A DNA stretch of 64,000 bases. Origin: Aporrectodea caliginosa (lineage: Eukaryota > Annelida > Clitellata > Crassiclitellata > Lumbricidae). The translations under genes were made by a program, and so were the position numbers. The notes under the pieces were generated by a model. The model saw nothing but the letters and a program-made list of their open reading frames with translations. It was not told the origin of the DNA and ran no database searches. Where the stretch lies: the NCBI GenBank assembly GCA_020284085.1, contig JACEVL010000344.1, forward strand, positions 1,281,006-1,345,005, in the 5' to 3' direction. This document shows positions 23,157-35,679 of this stretch, one piece after another. Numbering within the stretch: position 1 is the stretch's first letter; each line of letters begins with the position of its first letter.

Positions 23157-24949
23157 GAGGGGGAACTGGCATCAGTCAAATTTCTCAGAAACTTTCGAAA
23201 CGGGTGAATGACTTGTTAGTAAGTAAGGTGCTGATCGACCCCTTGGTACGTGTTTCATTTGACTTTCCCAGTGACACAAAGCCTCTATTCTGTGGTCGCA
23301 AAGAGAGTGTGACGACGACGAGGCCAGCTACTTCCGCCATCCTGCCATGGCTCGTCTATGCTGTTCTATGCATCCCGTATATCGCCGTAAATGAGTTGGT
23401 GAAGAAGGCTAACATCCGGGTTGCTGAGCAGACGGAAATAATTGCTGTCAGTTTTGATCAGCTTCTCGTAAAGTCATGTCTCTAGACGCCGGAAGCAACA
23501 GCCTCAGTCCACCTCCTCCTCCTCCTTCTCCTCCATCAATTCTTCTCCTTAATGCTCCATCAATTCTTCTCCTTAATGCACCTTCTTCTATTCTTGCTTC
23601 CTTTGCTGCACCTCCTTCCTTTCCTCTTCTTCCTCTTTGTGTACGTCCTTCTTCTTCCTCTTCTCCTACCTCTCTTCGTAAACTTCCTCCTTCTCTTCCT
23701 CCTTCTCTTCCTCCTTCTCTTCCTTCTCTCCTTCTGCTCTTTGTGTATCTTGTTCTGCTCCTTCTTTCCTCTGTGCCTTTGTGTATCTCGTTCTGCGGTT
23801 CTTTATCTTCTCTTTGCGTCATGTCGTTCTTCGTAATAGCTTCACGTTGTCAATGCTGCACCGCTACACATGAATGGCGTCGAGGATCAGAGCCTGAAAG
23901 CACCGCTGCTGCTGCTGCTGCTGCTGCTGGGCATATAGAGGACTGACTCCATTCGATTCCCGATGCCACGACCACCGATCTATAATAATGCTATTACACA
24001 TAATGCATTATACGCAAATGTAGGCTATGTGCATGCATGTGTGTGCGTATGTGTGCGAGAAGTCGTCAGTCTAAGCCAAGCAGTAATTGCATCACAATGT
24101 TTATGTACATGTACATCTACTGAAGTCTGTAGAGATAGCTACGCATAGACAGAAAGACAAGAGACGAAGTCGAAGCATAGCCAAAGAGGCAGCCATTAGA
24201 ATATCGATCTATTGCCGTCCAGATTTCGTTCTCTTTACTTCCGATTTATTACGACTTCTGGACCAGTGGATCAACAGTTGCAGCTGCTATTGTTGCTGTT
24301 GTTGTTGCACTTGCTGCTGTTGTTGTTGCTGCTGTTGTTGCTGCTGTTGTTGTTGCCGCTGTTGCTGCTGTTGTTGTTGCTGCTATTGCTGCTGCTGCTG
24401 CTGCTGCTGTGCTGTCATTTCTATCATCATGAAAAGTCATCCGATTTCAGCATCCGAATGGCGCATTAGGAGACCCAAAAGATTCCCGTAGGATCAATTG
24501 CACATTCAGACTCGTTTTGATCTGGTTGCACTGATCTTACTTAAGTCGTCACGTTCTTAATCAGCAATTATCTTCAGAGTAATATTAACTTGCCATTTAC
24601 TCATATTTTGTTGCAACACAGCAATAAAGGAATCGAAATTTAAAACTGCTCTCTGCCTCTCCACCTCTGCCGACCTTCGCGTTTAAATGCTCCGCAGTAA
24701 TGATAAGATCGTGTACTGATATCCTGTGTTGAATCATTCTGCGTTGAAATTATTCTGCAAATGCATCGATTTCTTCATCTGTGGCAGCTTACTCCAGAGC
24801 ATAGGCTTTGCATGATTGCCATCTGGGAAAACTTGGTGCGAAATCCTGCAGATATCAGATTGTATCCTGTAATTGCTTTTCCCGCTTCCTTGCAAACAAC
24901 AAAGTTATTATATGCGTACAGGAGGATCGAGAAAACACTGTTTTTATAT
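23157..24949. other. Intergenic DNA with pyrimidine-rich and CTG/TTG tracts
   Basis: A CCT/CTT-rich low-complexity tract runs at about 23505-23790. (TGC/TGT)n runs at about 24285-24415 and yields spurious poly-Leu, poly-Cys and poly-Ala frames. No gene was recognised. Confidence 0.6.
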
Positions 24950-25387
24950 CGTAGTGGATCCGTTCACGCCCCGGGCGTTAGCGGAACCCCAGTAGGCCTA
25001 CTACATTCACGCCCGTCGCGTTATTGGCTAAAGCCTGTCACGTGAACTTGTTGTCTTCCCGTGGAATTTTGATATGGCGGACGGCGGACATCTTGAGGGT
25101 CGGTTAGGGCCAGGTTAGGATTCGTGGGGTCGTTTAGGGTCAAATTAGGCGTCGTGAGGGTCGTTTAGGGTCAGATTAGGCGTCGTGAGGGTCGGTTAGG
25201 GTCAGGGTTAGGGTTAGTGTCGTCTTTAGAAAACATGGTGAACAACCTTCCACCGCAATCGGCAATGTTTATCGGTCGGTTCGTTTCAGGTACACACAAT
25301 CATGTGACATGCAATGACCAATTGCGAGGCGGGCGTGATTCTAGTCCCAGGTATAGGCTCACGTCGGACGTGACTGTATCCACGACC
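24950..25387. mobile_element. Inverted-repeat MITE with telomere-like core (MULE-like by duplication length)
   Basis: The left end reads GTAGTGGATCCGTTCACG. The right end reads, in complement, GTCGTGGATACAGTCACG. Similarity continues inward for about 100 bp (TCACGCCCG, GTCACGTGAA versus GTCACATGAT). TTTTTATAT occurs at 24941-24949 and again at 25388-25396, a 9-bp duplication as expected for Mutator-like elements, although it is AT-rich. The core at 25092-25220 is a run of variant TTAGGG repeats. Confidence 0.65.
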
Positions 25388-25714
25388 TTTTTATATATTA
25401 GTAAAAATGGGCATAGCCTACATGTACAGTGTTGTACACTAAAGACGCTGTCTTTAAAGTCCAGTTAAAGATAAACGGTCAACAAATGAAAATGGAAACT
25501 GTCCTATTGCAAGAATGAGTGACATGTAATGGTTGTGTTATTTGAGTTCTTAAAAAATAGCTAACGAAATGTATAGGTGACATAATATGCCTACTCTTCA
25601 GCACAGGCTTGGACACAGTGGATGTCTTAACGTATGATAACTAACTATCAATGCAAATTCGTTTTCGTCTAGGTGTATGCATGTATGATGTTAATTTATG
25701 TATGTATTTAAGCA

Positions 25715-25913
25715 TACGATAGCGCATTGGATAACATCTGGCGTAGAGAGCGAGAGGTACCGAGTTCGAGCCCCCGTAGGGCGGATATGCTTTGTAGGCT
25801 GCTATTAACGCCGTTGTATTGCAGGCTGTCTGTTCTGTTAGTAGTTAAAATTTAAATTGCATAACATGCAAATGTACAGCGCAGTGCGTTTGTCAGGCGC
25901 TTAATAAAGATTA

Positions 25914-25951
<38 letters not shown>
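25715..25951 (+). mobile_element. tRNA-derived SINE-like element with (ATT)n tail
   Basis: TAGCGCATTGGATAACATC resembles a tRNA A box region and CGAGTTCGAGCCCC a B box, about 45 bp apart. A 3' body ends in GCGCTTAATAAAGATTA followed by (ATT)n at 25914-25951. No target duplication was found. Confidence 0.6.
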
Positions 25952-25954
<3 letters not shown>

Positions 25955-27051
25955 CATGTATGTATGTAGGTAAGATGCATATAGGTAGGTATTTCTGTAT
26001 GTGTGTGTATATATGCATTATGTATATATTTATGTATGTCTGAATGTATGCATGTGTATCTGCATGTGTGTATGTATGTATGTCTGTATTTGTGTATATA
26101 TGCATGTATTATGCATGCATGTGTGTGTATTATATATTATGTGTGTAAGTGTTATGCATGTATTGTATGTGCATTCGTGCATGTCTGTTTGTATATGTCT
26201 GTTTGTATGTATGTATGTATGTATACATGTAAGCCTGAGCATTTGTTCAGTTGGTAAACCGTGTTGCTTGTCATCAGTTCCTGCAATAAATAAGTTTCCA
26301 TGTAAGAAGCAAACATTCGTTGGCTTCTGCCATAAAACTGTGACCCTGCCTGCTTTCCCTCCCTCCACCCCTCCCCCATCGCTGGCTTTGACGACACAGA
26401 GTGAAACGCGTTTCCTATAAATCATCCATGGAGAACGAAGGAGCTGCCAACACACCACCGGTAATACAAACAGACCTCGGTTTCATGCACATCGGGGACT
26501 AGACACTGCTGCAGCTGAAGCAACGACGCTGCTCTGTATTTGCCACAAGAGAGTGGTACAACTAGCCATAATCATATCAGCCTACACCATCATCAACACT
26601 TAGTTTCAATTAATGATGAGGTTTTTAATTCTGATAATTATTATAGACAAGAATAATAATTAGAATAAAAAAACAGGTTACAGATAATTCAAAGCAATTG
26701 CCTTCTCTGACACCTTCGTTTAGATCTAACAGTTCCATATCGATTTTTTTTATTCTCAGAAGAAATTTGTAAACTGCTGACAGATCATAAATACTTTCGA
26801 GTAAAATAATAATGTAGGCCTATAACTCAAGAAAAACAGTTTAGTTCAAAATCGTGATGGGTCAATTATTTTATACCATCATAAATATAGTGGCACTCAA
26901 GACCTATTAGGCTTATAAATATGCATAATAGTAGGCGTATGCCTTCTGGTAGGAGATATTATTAAAGTGAGGTTGATTAAAAATTTGAAGCTGGGAGAGT
27001 GAAGTAATTGTGCTGTGTCGGATGTAATGAGAAAAACAAACTGAGAACTTG
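25952..27051. other. Intergenic DNA with GTAT-rich tract
   Basis: Degenerate (GTAT)n occupies 25955-26235. The rest is AT-rich without gene signal. Confidence 0.6.
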
Positions 27052-27600
27052 CAGTGTTATTTTAGTTCCTGGGAATAATAATTATTTTAAATTAGTTCCA
27101 CGGAACGAAAACTGTAATAAAAATTAAGTCTGGAACGAGAATAGAACAGGAATCAAAATTGCAATATTTTTCTCGGAACGGAATAGAACAAAATATTTAT
27201 TATAAATTTTTAAGAGCTATGCGGACACACGCGGCTCCTGGTTGAATTGATGGTGCGGCGCTATGATCTAGTCTATCTGTCTAGAAACTGTTTTATTAAC
27301 GGTCGCATTCACATTGTCCGTTATATATATAGATTATGCTAATCTCTTAAATAGGTCAAGACACTGTTTTGTGTGATAGACATTAATCGTTCATGTTGGA
27401 CATTTCTGTGAGAACTGTGAGTGGAAATGGAACTACAAAAATACATTTTCCGGCACTAGAACTGGAACTAAAATTATTTCTAAATAGGAAGTGGAACTTG
27501 AACAAGAACACAATTTATTTATAAAGAGGGACTCAAACTAGGACAGTGGAATAGAATACGAACAGGAATAAGAATTAATGCTGGAACTAAAATAACACTG
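27052..27600. mobile_element. hAT-like MITE, 549 bp
   Basis: The ends are an 18-bp perfect inverted repeat, CAGTGTTATTTTAGTTCC. Subterminal regions are rich in GGAAC/GGAACT motifs. The flanks CTGAGAAC (27041-27048) and CTGAGAAG (27601-27608) resemble an 8-bp duplication with one mismatch and a 3-base offset on the left. There is no coding capacity. Confidence 0.7.
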
Positions 27601-27608
27601 CTGAGAAG

Positions 27609-28833
27609 GCGCTAATTCCGCTAGGTTAAGGAAAGGAGTGTACAAATTTGAAGGTAATTGGCCTAATTAACTAATTTGACACAATGGTTGCGATGCTCTA
27701 AAGTCTATATACTCTTTGTAGAAATGTGATCGCTTGGATTTTAAACAAAAAACATATAAAATATTTTCATAAAAGAGAACCATAGACACGCATTGATCTA
27801 CTTACCAGAGCGAGTGATTCAGTGTGTTAGTCCTGTAAAACCTGAACTTAACTCAGTGTGAGTAAAAAAGTAGTATTACAAACTGAATTTCAATATACGA
27901 TCAGAGGTATAGTCAAGTACAGTACTGAGTCCATTCTCATCAGTGTCGTTAGGTAATTTAAAGAGATAAGTCGTTAGATTTCATACGACGACGAGCAGAT
28001 CTATTTATTATTTATTACATACGGTATAGAGAAAGGTGACGCCACTGATCAGAATGAATCTCTGACGAAGGTATTTACACGAGCAATAAGAGCGGCGGCG
28101 CCGCAGGTGGATTAGTCTGACCTTGAAGGTATAATTATAGGACTCATTAGTCCTGCAGCGCCTTCGTCATTTTCTCTAACAGCATTCGCAATAACTGATG
28201 CGCAAACATCTGCAACTATTAAATGCGTTTAGATAGCTTCACTAGCATAGATGAAAACACTTTCAACTGCAAATGTAAATCTTTGAAATTGTTCAGTGGC
28301 ACATAAAGACCAGCTTATCACCGGCGCTATATCAAATCAAGTCCGCAATTACCAGGCTGCTTTGACCGTTCCGGTGCCAGATCAGAAACCGGGGAGGTCA
28401 AGCCGAGGAGACACCATGGTGCAGCGATGGCAATCGGCGATGATGGTGGTCGTGTGGTGGCGCAGGAGTAGAATCAGGATATGATAGCTTGAATATTAAG
28501 GATAACTTTAGAATCATATCGATCGCTTACGTGCAGATAAACACAAATGTACGTTAGTCTACTTGCATAAGCACTTGTTTTCGTCCATAAATATCAACGC
28601 TATTGAAGCCAGTAGTAATTCAAGCTGAGAGAATTGGACGCGTTGACAGCCGTTGATTATATATGATGACTGTACAGTGGCGTCAATATCAATGATCTGC
28701 TCGGACAGGGCACATAATATATCCTAAGTAGAAAAGCTTAAATGAGGTTTCGACAAATATTCAGCACGGTCTACTACTAAATCATTTCGCATGTGCAGTT
28801 TATTACCATTTCCAACTTTGACATAGATGGTGA
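27609..28833. other. Intergenic DNA
   Basis: No gene or repeat was recognised. Short frames (for example 28296-28484) have no features. Confidence 0.5.
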
Positions 28834-28998
28834 TGGGGTGGCACGGTGGCCGAGCGGTTAAGCGAGAGTCGGCCTTAAACCTCACCGAAACGGCTTCGAT
28901 TCCGGGGCCCATGATGTGAAATCGACATTGTCGAACTGTGCGCAACCTCAGAATGATGACATCATCCACGCCATGAATGAATGAATGAATGAATGAAT
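28834..28998 (+). mobile_element. tRNA-derived SINE with (GAAT)n tail
   Basis: The head GGCACGGTGGCCGAGCGGTT is a tRNA-like A box region, CTTCGATTCCGGGGCC resembles a B box, and the element ends in (GAAT)n. The head is similar to the second SINE family (5048 and 52171) but the body differs and lacks the GTAGGGACC core. Confidence 0.7.
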
Positions 28999-29126
28999 TA
29001 TATGAGATTTACGTGCTTGACGTCAAGACTTGAATCAGAGGCAAGGTTAGTCGCTAAGAGGAGGCGAGGTCTCTTAGCTCCAAGGATGGAAGTTAAGAGA
29101 CCAATGGATTCAAGATATAGACAGTT

Positions 29127-29843
29127 TTAAGTTGCGCCTAAAGGATGAGATTGTCGGCGGCTGACCTTATCAGTAACGATAGTCTCTTCCAGATGCGGCT
29201 GAGCTAAAAGCACGTGCGACGAAAGTTTAACCAATAAAATGTTGGCGTGGATCGTGTGATGTGTGATAGTCAATTGTTGATAGGAGGTAAGCAGGTTGGT
29301 GAGTATGAAGGATTTTATAGATGAGAGCGGCCATTTGAAAATCGATCCGCGTCGAGATAGGGAGCCAGTGGAGTTGTGACAGAAGACCAGCAGATAAGAG
29401 TTTGCTGCAATAACAAACGAGACGTAACACAAAGTTAGGATCCCGTTGTAATCTTTTGATATTCTGCGAAGATGTGTGATTGTGATAAAGAACGGAATTA
29501 TCAGAATACAATCTTGACTGTACTGCGAAACAAGAGCTGCAGCGAAATAAATTAGGAAGAACACGTTGTATAATTATGTCTCATGGCTCTCACCATATGG
29601 AATAAGGCTGTTTCACAGACAGCAGAAGAATGTTGCTCAAAGTTTAGAACAGAGTCAAATGTGAATCTAGGAGTTGTGATTTTTCTGACAGATAAACATT
29701 TATATCGGCTATTAATAACTGGATGAATGATAGGAGAATGAAATAACCGATGACAAGTGCCAAGTAGTAACCAATTGCATAAAACATGCTGGAATTGCGA
29801 CAGACACCACTTTGACTGAACCAGGAATACAGTGAATGCACAG
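29127..29843 (-). pseudogene. LINE 3' half (RT C-terminus), distal to a hAT insertion
   Basis: On the - strand, FTFDSVLNFEQHSSAVCETA precedes LHWLPISTRIDFQMAALIYK and then VARAFSSAA, the expected order for the RT C-terminus of CR1/L2 elements. Stops and frame changes are frequent. The proximal part of the same kind of element resumes beyond 31651, so the 1800-bp hAT-like element at 29844-31643 appears to have split one LINE copy. Confidence 0.78.
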
Positions 29844-31643
29844 TAGGGTGGTTCCATCCATAATGACAAATTTTCATGTTGGTTCTTTTTTATTCTCCAA
29901 CCCACCATTTGGTGATATGACTTATAGAGACTCTTTAACCAAAATATTTTCAATATATAAAATTATTTAGGACTTGCCCAAGCCAGTTGAAGTTACGATA
30001 ATTGCGCATGTTCCCATAATTTCAGTTTCGTTGTTTAAAATTCTCTATGAGCTATATTGTTACTGGAATTTTTCCAGCTGTGCCACTGCAATCTTCATCC
30101 TTCCATGATGCAATCATGGCTACCAATATCGACACTGGTCTCTGGACATGATGTAATCAAGCTGCTGTCTGTACCAGAACTTGATGATGGAACAGCAGTT
30201 ACAATGTCACATGCAATGGTTGATAGCATTAATGAATAAGGTTTGCATAATCGTATCAAAGTTTTATAATTTGATACTACAGCCTTAAATACTGGGAGAA
30301 ATGGTGGCGTGTGCGTATTGTTGGAAAGAGACATAGGTCGAGAACTCCTCAAACTGGCATGCCGCCACCACATTTCTGAAATCATGTTGGAGAAACTTGA
30401 GAAAGTCATTAGCCTGTATAATGCATCGAAGTCTCCCAACATTGAGCTATTTGGCCACTTTAAAGATTTATGGCCTAGAATAAATCAGGCCTCCTTTTCC
30501 AAAACCACAGAGAATGAGCAGATGACAGCCATGATTGCATCATGGAAGGATGAGGTTATTTAGTTTGCAGTGGCAGAGCTGGAGAAATTCCAGCCAAGGG
30601 ATGACTACTGCGAACTTCTTGAGCTATCTGTCATTTTCCTTGGATGCCCCCACATGGAATACGCTTCCGCTATTATACACCGTGCGCGGTGGATAGCCAT
30701 GGCCATTTACACACTTAAAATGTGGATATTCCACTCACAATATGAACCTCTGCTGTCTGCAGCCAGGTTCAACCAGAACATGGAAGTCTCGTGGCCCTTC
30801 ATACGGTGAACAAGTCTCGAATCATCTGAAGGAAGTGTCACTCTTTGTGACAGGCATATTATATGTCAAGTACTGGTTCCAATGCGCATCAACTACAGAG
30901 GCTCCCAAAAATGACCTGAATTTGCTCTTCATCGAAGAGACTCATGGCAGACCCATAACGAAAATTCAGGTTCTGTCGAGCCATTAAAATGAATCAGGCC
31001 ATTCCAAGACTCCACAACTTCTTTACTACATCAACCATGGGATTCTTCCACATTTTGGAACTCTCTGAGGATTCTACAGTATGATCCAAGCAATTGGGTC
31101 TTATTCAAACATACCAAAGAAGCTGCGAGGTTACCCAATCTGTTAAAGAGGTTAACGATCTCGCAGAAAGATGTTTAGTGCAAGAATTTAAGTCTTCTCT
31201 AACGAAATGAAGAACAAAGGCAGTTCTTGTTACAGGTTGTAGAGGAGGAGCTGTTCTCACCAACAAAGACTGCAGCCATACTAAGGTCAAAATCGGAGGA
31301 CCAATTCAGCGGCAAAATTAATGTTGATGTTCTCGGCTACATTTTCTGATTATTTTCGAAGTTTTGCAGTCATTATCTTAAGCTGATAATAAAATTAACC
31401 CATTCTTACGACTTTGATTCCATTATTCAGCAATTATATTGTAGCTGCACATTAATTGCTTGTATGCAATTATTGCTGAGCGCCGATGTCATGATAAAGT
31501 TTGAGGAAACAGCAGCATGAAAACTTTTCAGCTTTGGGCGATATTTTATTTTCTTTTAATTTTTTAACTGCGACCTATTAATACCTGACGTCACCATATG
31601 CCGGGTTGGAGAACTATTTCTAACATTTTCTAGAACCACCCTA
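29844..31643 (+). mobile_element. hAT-like DNA transposon, 1800 bp, nested in a LINE
   Basis: The left end TAGGGTGGTTC and the right end GAACCACCCTA are exact complements. A second conserved block TTCTCCAACCC and an ATNTGGTGA block extend the inverted repeat to about 85 bp with divergence. ATGCACAG is duplicated perfectly at 29836-29843 and 31644-31651. The ends and the 8-bp duplication fit the hAT superfamily (TAGNG ends). It encodes one broken gene (30050-31330). Confidence 0.9.
30050..31330 (+). pseudogene. Broken transposon-encoded protein (recurrent invertebrate family)
   Basis: Successive frames keep family-like order: FDTTALNTGRNGGVCVLLE, GRELLKLACRHHISEIMLEK, IELFGHFKDLWPRINQASF, AIIHRARWIAMAIYTLKMWI, then after a frameshift LFVTGILYVKYWFQCASTTE and APKNDLNLLF. 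Blocks such as DTTASNTG, LACRHH, HHARWM and YVKAWF recur in uncharacterised multicopy proteins of arthropods and other invertebrates, from memory of those families. Stops at about 30238 and 30561 and a frameshift near 30800 make this copy non-functional. The enclosing inverted repeats and 8-bp duplications suggest that the protein is a hAT-type transposase, which is an inference. Confidence 0.72.
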
Positions 31644-31651
31644 ATGCACAG

Positions 31652-32625
31652 AATGGTCACTCTAAAATTATCGCTACCAATTGCGACTTACTTAACAGGA
31701 AGAAAAGAACGGATCCATCTAAGCGAAAGTCTCTTCCAAAGGAAGTCTCAGGAGCTGCAGAATATAGATTTATCTACAGTGTCAAAAGCAGCGCTGACAT
31801 ACAAAAACGAGTAAGAAGTGTTACATGGATGCGTTCACATTAGGCCTCAAGCATATCAGTGAGGAGCTGCATAATAAGTGTCTCCGTAGAATGGAACCTG
31901 CTGAAATCCGATTGGTGAGGAGATATCAGGGCGTTAGATTCCAAGTAAGACGTAATTTGAGAGCAATTAACCTTAACCAATTTCGGTAGGTATATAGGAC
32001 AGATTACTGAGACTAGAACTTGGCCGGTAGCTGGCCATGACGGCAGGATCAAGGCCTGGACGTTTGACAGAGGTACAATGGCCCGCTTTTTGGGAGCTGA
32101 TCACTCTCGGACGTACAGCAAGCGTCAATAAAGTCGTTGATCAAAACTTGGCAGGCGACGAAGATCATCTGCAGAGAGCAACTACCAACACAGCATCCGG
32201 CAGATGACCGTCGGAGATCCATCGGTTGATTGACGAATTGAAGCAACCTTGTCACGCATATTATCCGAGTAGTCAGTGGCAGTGAACGGTGGTTCAGCGG
32301 ATGGACAAAAGGGACAGAGGAGGAGCGACCCTGGATGCGAGACAGCGAGGACCATAAGTGGGGTGGATACCCACTCTCCTGCAGCTGGATCAGACATTCC
32401 CAGTAACGCATCTCCGTCGCTCAACATTCACTATTCATCCTTCGTAGTTTATGAACCCAGTTAGCGCGGTCTTCAGCATTTGGCATCAGCCAGAAGCGTC
32501 GTTGAAATCGTCTAACATTTCGGCGAAGGGCCCGGCATTCGCGAGCGACCCATAGGGGGAGGGGGCAAGCGGCCTCCGATGAAACCTCACATACCGCAGT
32601 GGAAGCTGGTAATCCACCCGATCGC
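31652..32625 (-). pseudogene. LINE ORF2 remnant: linker and early RT domains
   Basis: From 32590 downward the - strand gives LPLWVARECRALRRNVRRFQ and RFWLMPNAEDRANWVHKLRR, which match the endonuclease-RT linker (PWF..EL..LKR..R.) of LINEs. Near 32050-31840 it reads LPKLVKVNCSQITSYLESNA and LISPHQSDFSRFHSTETLIM, the first RT block, and near 31800 SALLLTL/SAAFDTVD in different frames. The order and strand agree with the LINE 3' half at 29127-29843 on the far side of the hAT insertion. It is frameshifted throughout. Confidence 0.75.
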
Positions 32626-32899
32626 GGGTAGTTTCATAAGGCTACTCTGAAGAGCGGTTGGCCATACCTGAGTGCATGGTCTCCACAGAGAGGACCAGAA
32701 CGGAAGGCGTCCTGATCCCTGATCCAGATTGTTCCAGCCACGCATGCGTCGCAGAGCATAGACGGACTGAATGTGAAGACGGGGAAGTGTAAACCGGAGG
32801 AGACGGAAGGAGGTTCAACAACCATGCAGACCCGAGATGACACAGTCATCCCGCGTGATGACGATGTCCAGTCAACCCCCTTAGGGGTAGTTTCATAAG
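32626..32899. repeat. 244-bp insertion flanked by a 15-bp direct repeat
   Basis: GGGTAGTTTCATAAG occurs at 32626-32640 and again at 32885-32899. The 244 bp between them (32641-32884) interrupts LINE-derived sequence, and a 15-bp duplication is typical of LINE/SINE retroposition. The inserted sequence is not recognised and has no clear A-rich tail. Confidence 0.55.
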
Positions 32900-33060
32900 A
32901 GATTGAGCCATGCACAGAGCCCTGTGGAACACCCGTATCAAGAGGGATAGGAACAGATTGACTGGCTGATTTTAACAGGTTGAGAGCAACCATGTAATTA
33001 GGAGCCAGCTGAGGGCATTTGCAGAATGCATCCTTAAATCCAAACACAGACTCCGGTTTC
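32900..33060 (-). pseudogene. Small LINE RT fragment
   Basis: The - strand reads LAPNYMVALNLLKSASQSVP and then DTGVPQGSVHG, the RT fingers/palm motif normally written GVPQGSVLGP. In element order it lies upstream of the linker region at 32590, so it is a separate or rearranged piece. Confidence 0.65.
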
Positions 33061-35645
33061 CATTGCCTGTGGACAAATGGACAATTATCTACTTTGTTGT
33101 TTGGCAGAGTTTGTCTTTTCCCAATTGGTGCGTTTTGACTGCTTCCTTAATCTATCAACATCTGAGTTGAAATTCTAAGCGCTGGTCAGCAAAGGTCTAT
33201 GAGGCGCTAAGTCTGGCGCTAAGTCTGGAGTCAAGCGTTGATTGTGCCTGAAAACATCGTAAGCTCTGTTCGTCAGTGTTTTTCAGATCCCCTCCATCAC
33301 AGAAACACGCAGTGATTGGTACAAGTAATTTCAGGTAAATAAAGTCTGAGCCTTAGTTCAGTTGGTGCGTAGTGTGTTTCACAGGGAAAATCTCACAACA
33401 ACGACAACGAGAGGAGACAGTGCAACCGGAGGAACGGCTAAAACAAGGCTTTTCCAATGGGTTACTTGCCAACAGTTTTATAATGTCTGTGCAATGATGG
33501 AACTAGTAATTGTTTCATGTTGTTTGTTACGAACGAACTGGTTTAATGTTTTATGTCCATCGAAAGAACGAAGGAATGACAACAATTCTGTTGACTTTAA
33601 GACGCTGCTCTTCTCTGAGGCTTTTACGCTGAATGAATTGATGTCATTCTCTGCTGTCGTTCAGCTGTCATTCATCGTGCAATCCAAGACACATTTCTTC
33701 GTTAAGTGAAGAAATTGGAAGCAACGGCTACTGTAACAACAGCAGAAGAACTCCACCAAAGACTCCACTCTATTCCGACCTATTTAGACGGACGGTCACG
33801 ATCTAAATTACTTGAATTATGTCTTGTATAATGTGATGCGGCTGTATTTCCATTTCCATCTGCGGCTGCTACTTCGAACGGCGGCATTTTATCGTTTGTT
33901 CCTAGGATTTTACATCTGTCAGCTGTTCATCTATTCCTACCAACGTCATCTCGAACAGTCTCAACCGAAATACGATCACGTGCTCGGCCTTGACAGAATT
34001 TCTAACAGAAGAACCTGAGTGATGGGTGTCGCACAATGGACTGAACTGCGCACAGTGTGACCGAATGCCAGATGTATAATTGTGTGTGACAAGACAGACC
34101 GCTCTTCAGAACAGTCTGCACTTCCTACTTGCAATTCATATCGGAGCAGGACAATCGTGTAGCACAAGAATCTTAGATAGTTTGTGCGAGACTTTCCAGC
34201 AGTGATTTTTCAAGTCCGAATAAGACTGTTGCTTCAACGCAAAGACTTGACCGCAAGACCGAGAAAAAGACTACAATAGGTTCCCAGGGAAACAATAGAA
34301 CTAAGACACACGAAGAGCTGTCGAGGTCGAAATTGATCGTAATTGTTATCGTAAACTGCACATTCATAAATGGCTATTCTGAAGCTAAGCGCAGGGCACG
34401 AGCTTATTCACGAGGGCTGTGTCTTGTCAGAGGGGTTGTTCAGCCTCGAGACTATACAGCTAACGCCAATGCGGGTCGTTCCTTCGTTCCTTCGTTCCTT
34501 CGTCTTCAGTATTTAAACATGTAGGTCTGTCCGTGACGAGAAATCCTGCATGCTATTCACATTATGCAGTCATTGACTTTTCACTAAGTTAACAATTGAC
34601 CTCATAGGCAGAATGTGGACAGCAGAACGGATCCATTAGGCTAGACTATATATAGACAGTTGGCGACGACAACACCGCCGTGTCTCAGTCGACTGACTCT
34701 GAACCCGATAGTCTGTCGGTTAGTAGACGTCATTGGAGCGGAAACAGGAGTCGAGCCGTGGATCATCAGAGCGTGTTACGTGCCAGACGACGCAGACGCC
34801 TAATGGTGCATATCGGTTCCGAAGAGGCCTTTATCACGCCACATGTTTCAATTGCCATGCCACAAACGGCGGACAAAGGGCGATCATGAGACACACAGTT
34901 TCAGCGCAGAGGAAGATACCAAAAGGAGTAGAATTGCTTAGAGTGCTTAGCCTTAAAAACCTTGAGGATAAATTGCAAGAGGAAGGCTGACGCTTCAGGT
35001 ATTGAACGATTAAATACCTTGACATACAATGATATGACCGGATGGCCAAGTCAAGTGCGAGGAGTGGCGGAATATCGACATTGTGAATAAAGACATGGTA
35101 ACTGGGAGTAAAGTAAAACTAATATGAGTTTCTTCACTTGCAACATTAAAACACAAAATTCGAATTTTCGAATTGTCGAATTCGAATTTTGAAGGTTTAT
35201 ATAAATTACACTGCATAAACAATTATCGATGATTGCTACAGAGCAGAAGAAATGTGCCTAGGTCTGCGCCTGCGCAGAATGACAGAGTGAGCTACGAAAG
35301 ATGGCGAAGACAATGCGATCAGAATGCAAACAAGAGCGATGGTGGTTTTATGCGGTTTATCATCGATCTAAATGTGTATAATGTTATTGTGGACCATTGT
35401 TGCAAATGTACACATACATTGGTTGCAAAGCTTCTCTTCTGTCAACACGGCTGACAAACAAACATTAAACCATTCGGTCATATCGTCGAAATGGTAATAT
35501 CTATTCTATTATTTATCTCGTTAAGTGTCTGTTATTTTCTATGCGTAATCAACTGATAATTCGTGGCTTTTGTTGTTCAATCGCTACATAGGTCTATGCT
35601 TAGGCAGTCTAAAGATATCTATAATGAAACAGGCGCACATTAACG

Positions 35646-35679
<34 letters not shown>

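Noticed and set aside
33362..33709. 112-115-residue + strand frame
   Set aside because: No hydrophobic pattern, domain or repeat family was recognised. The length is within chance expectation.
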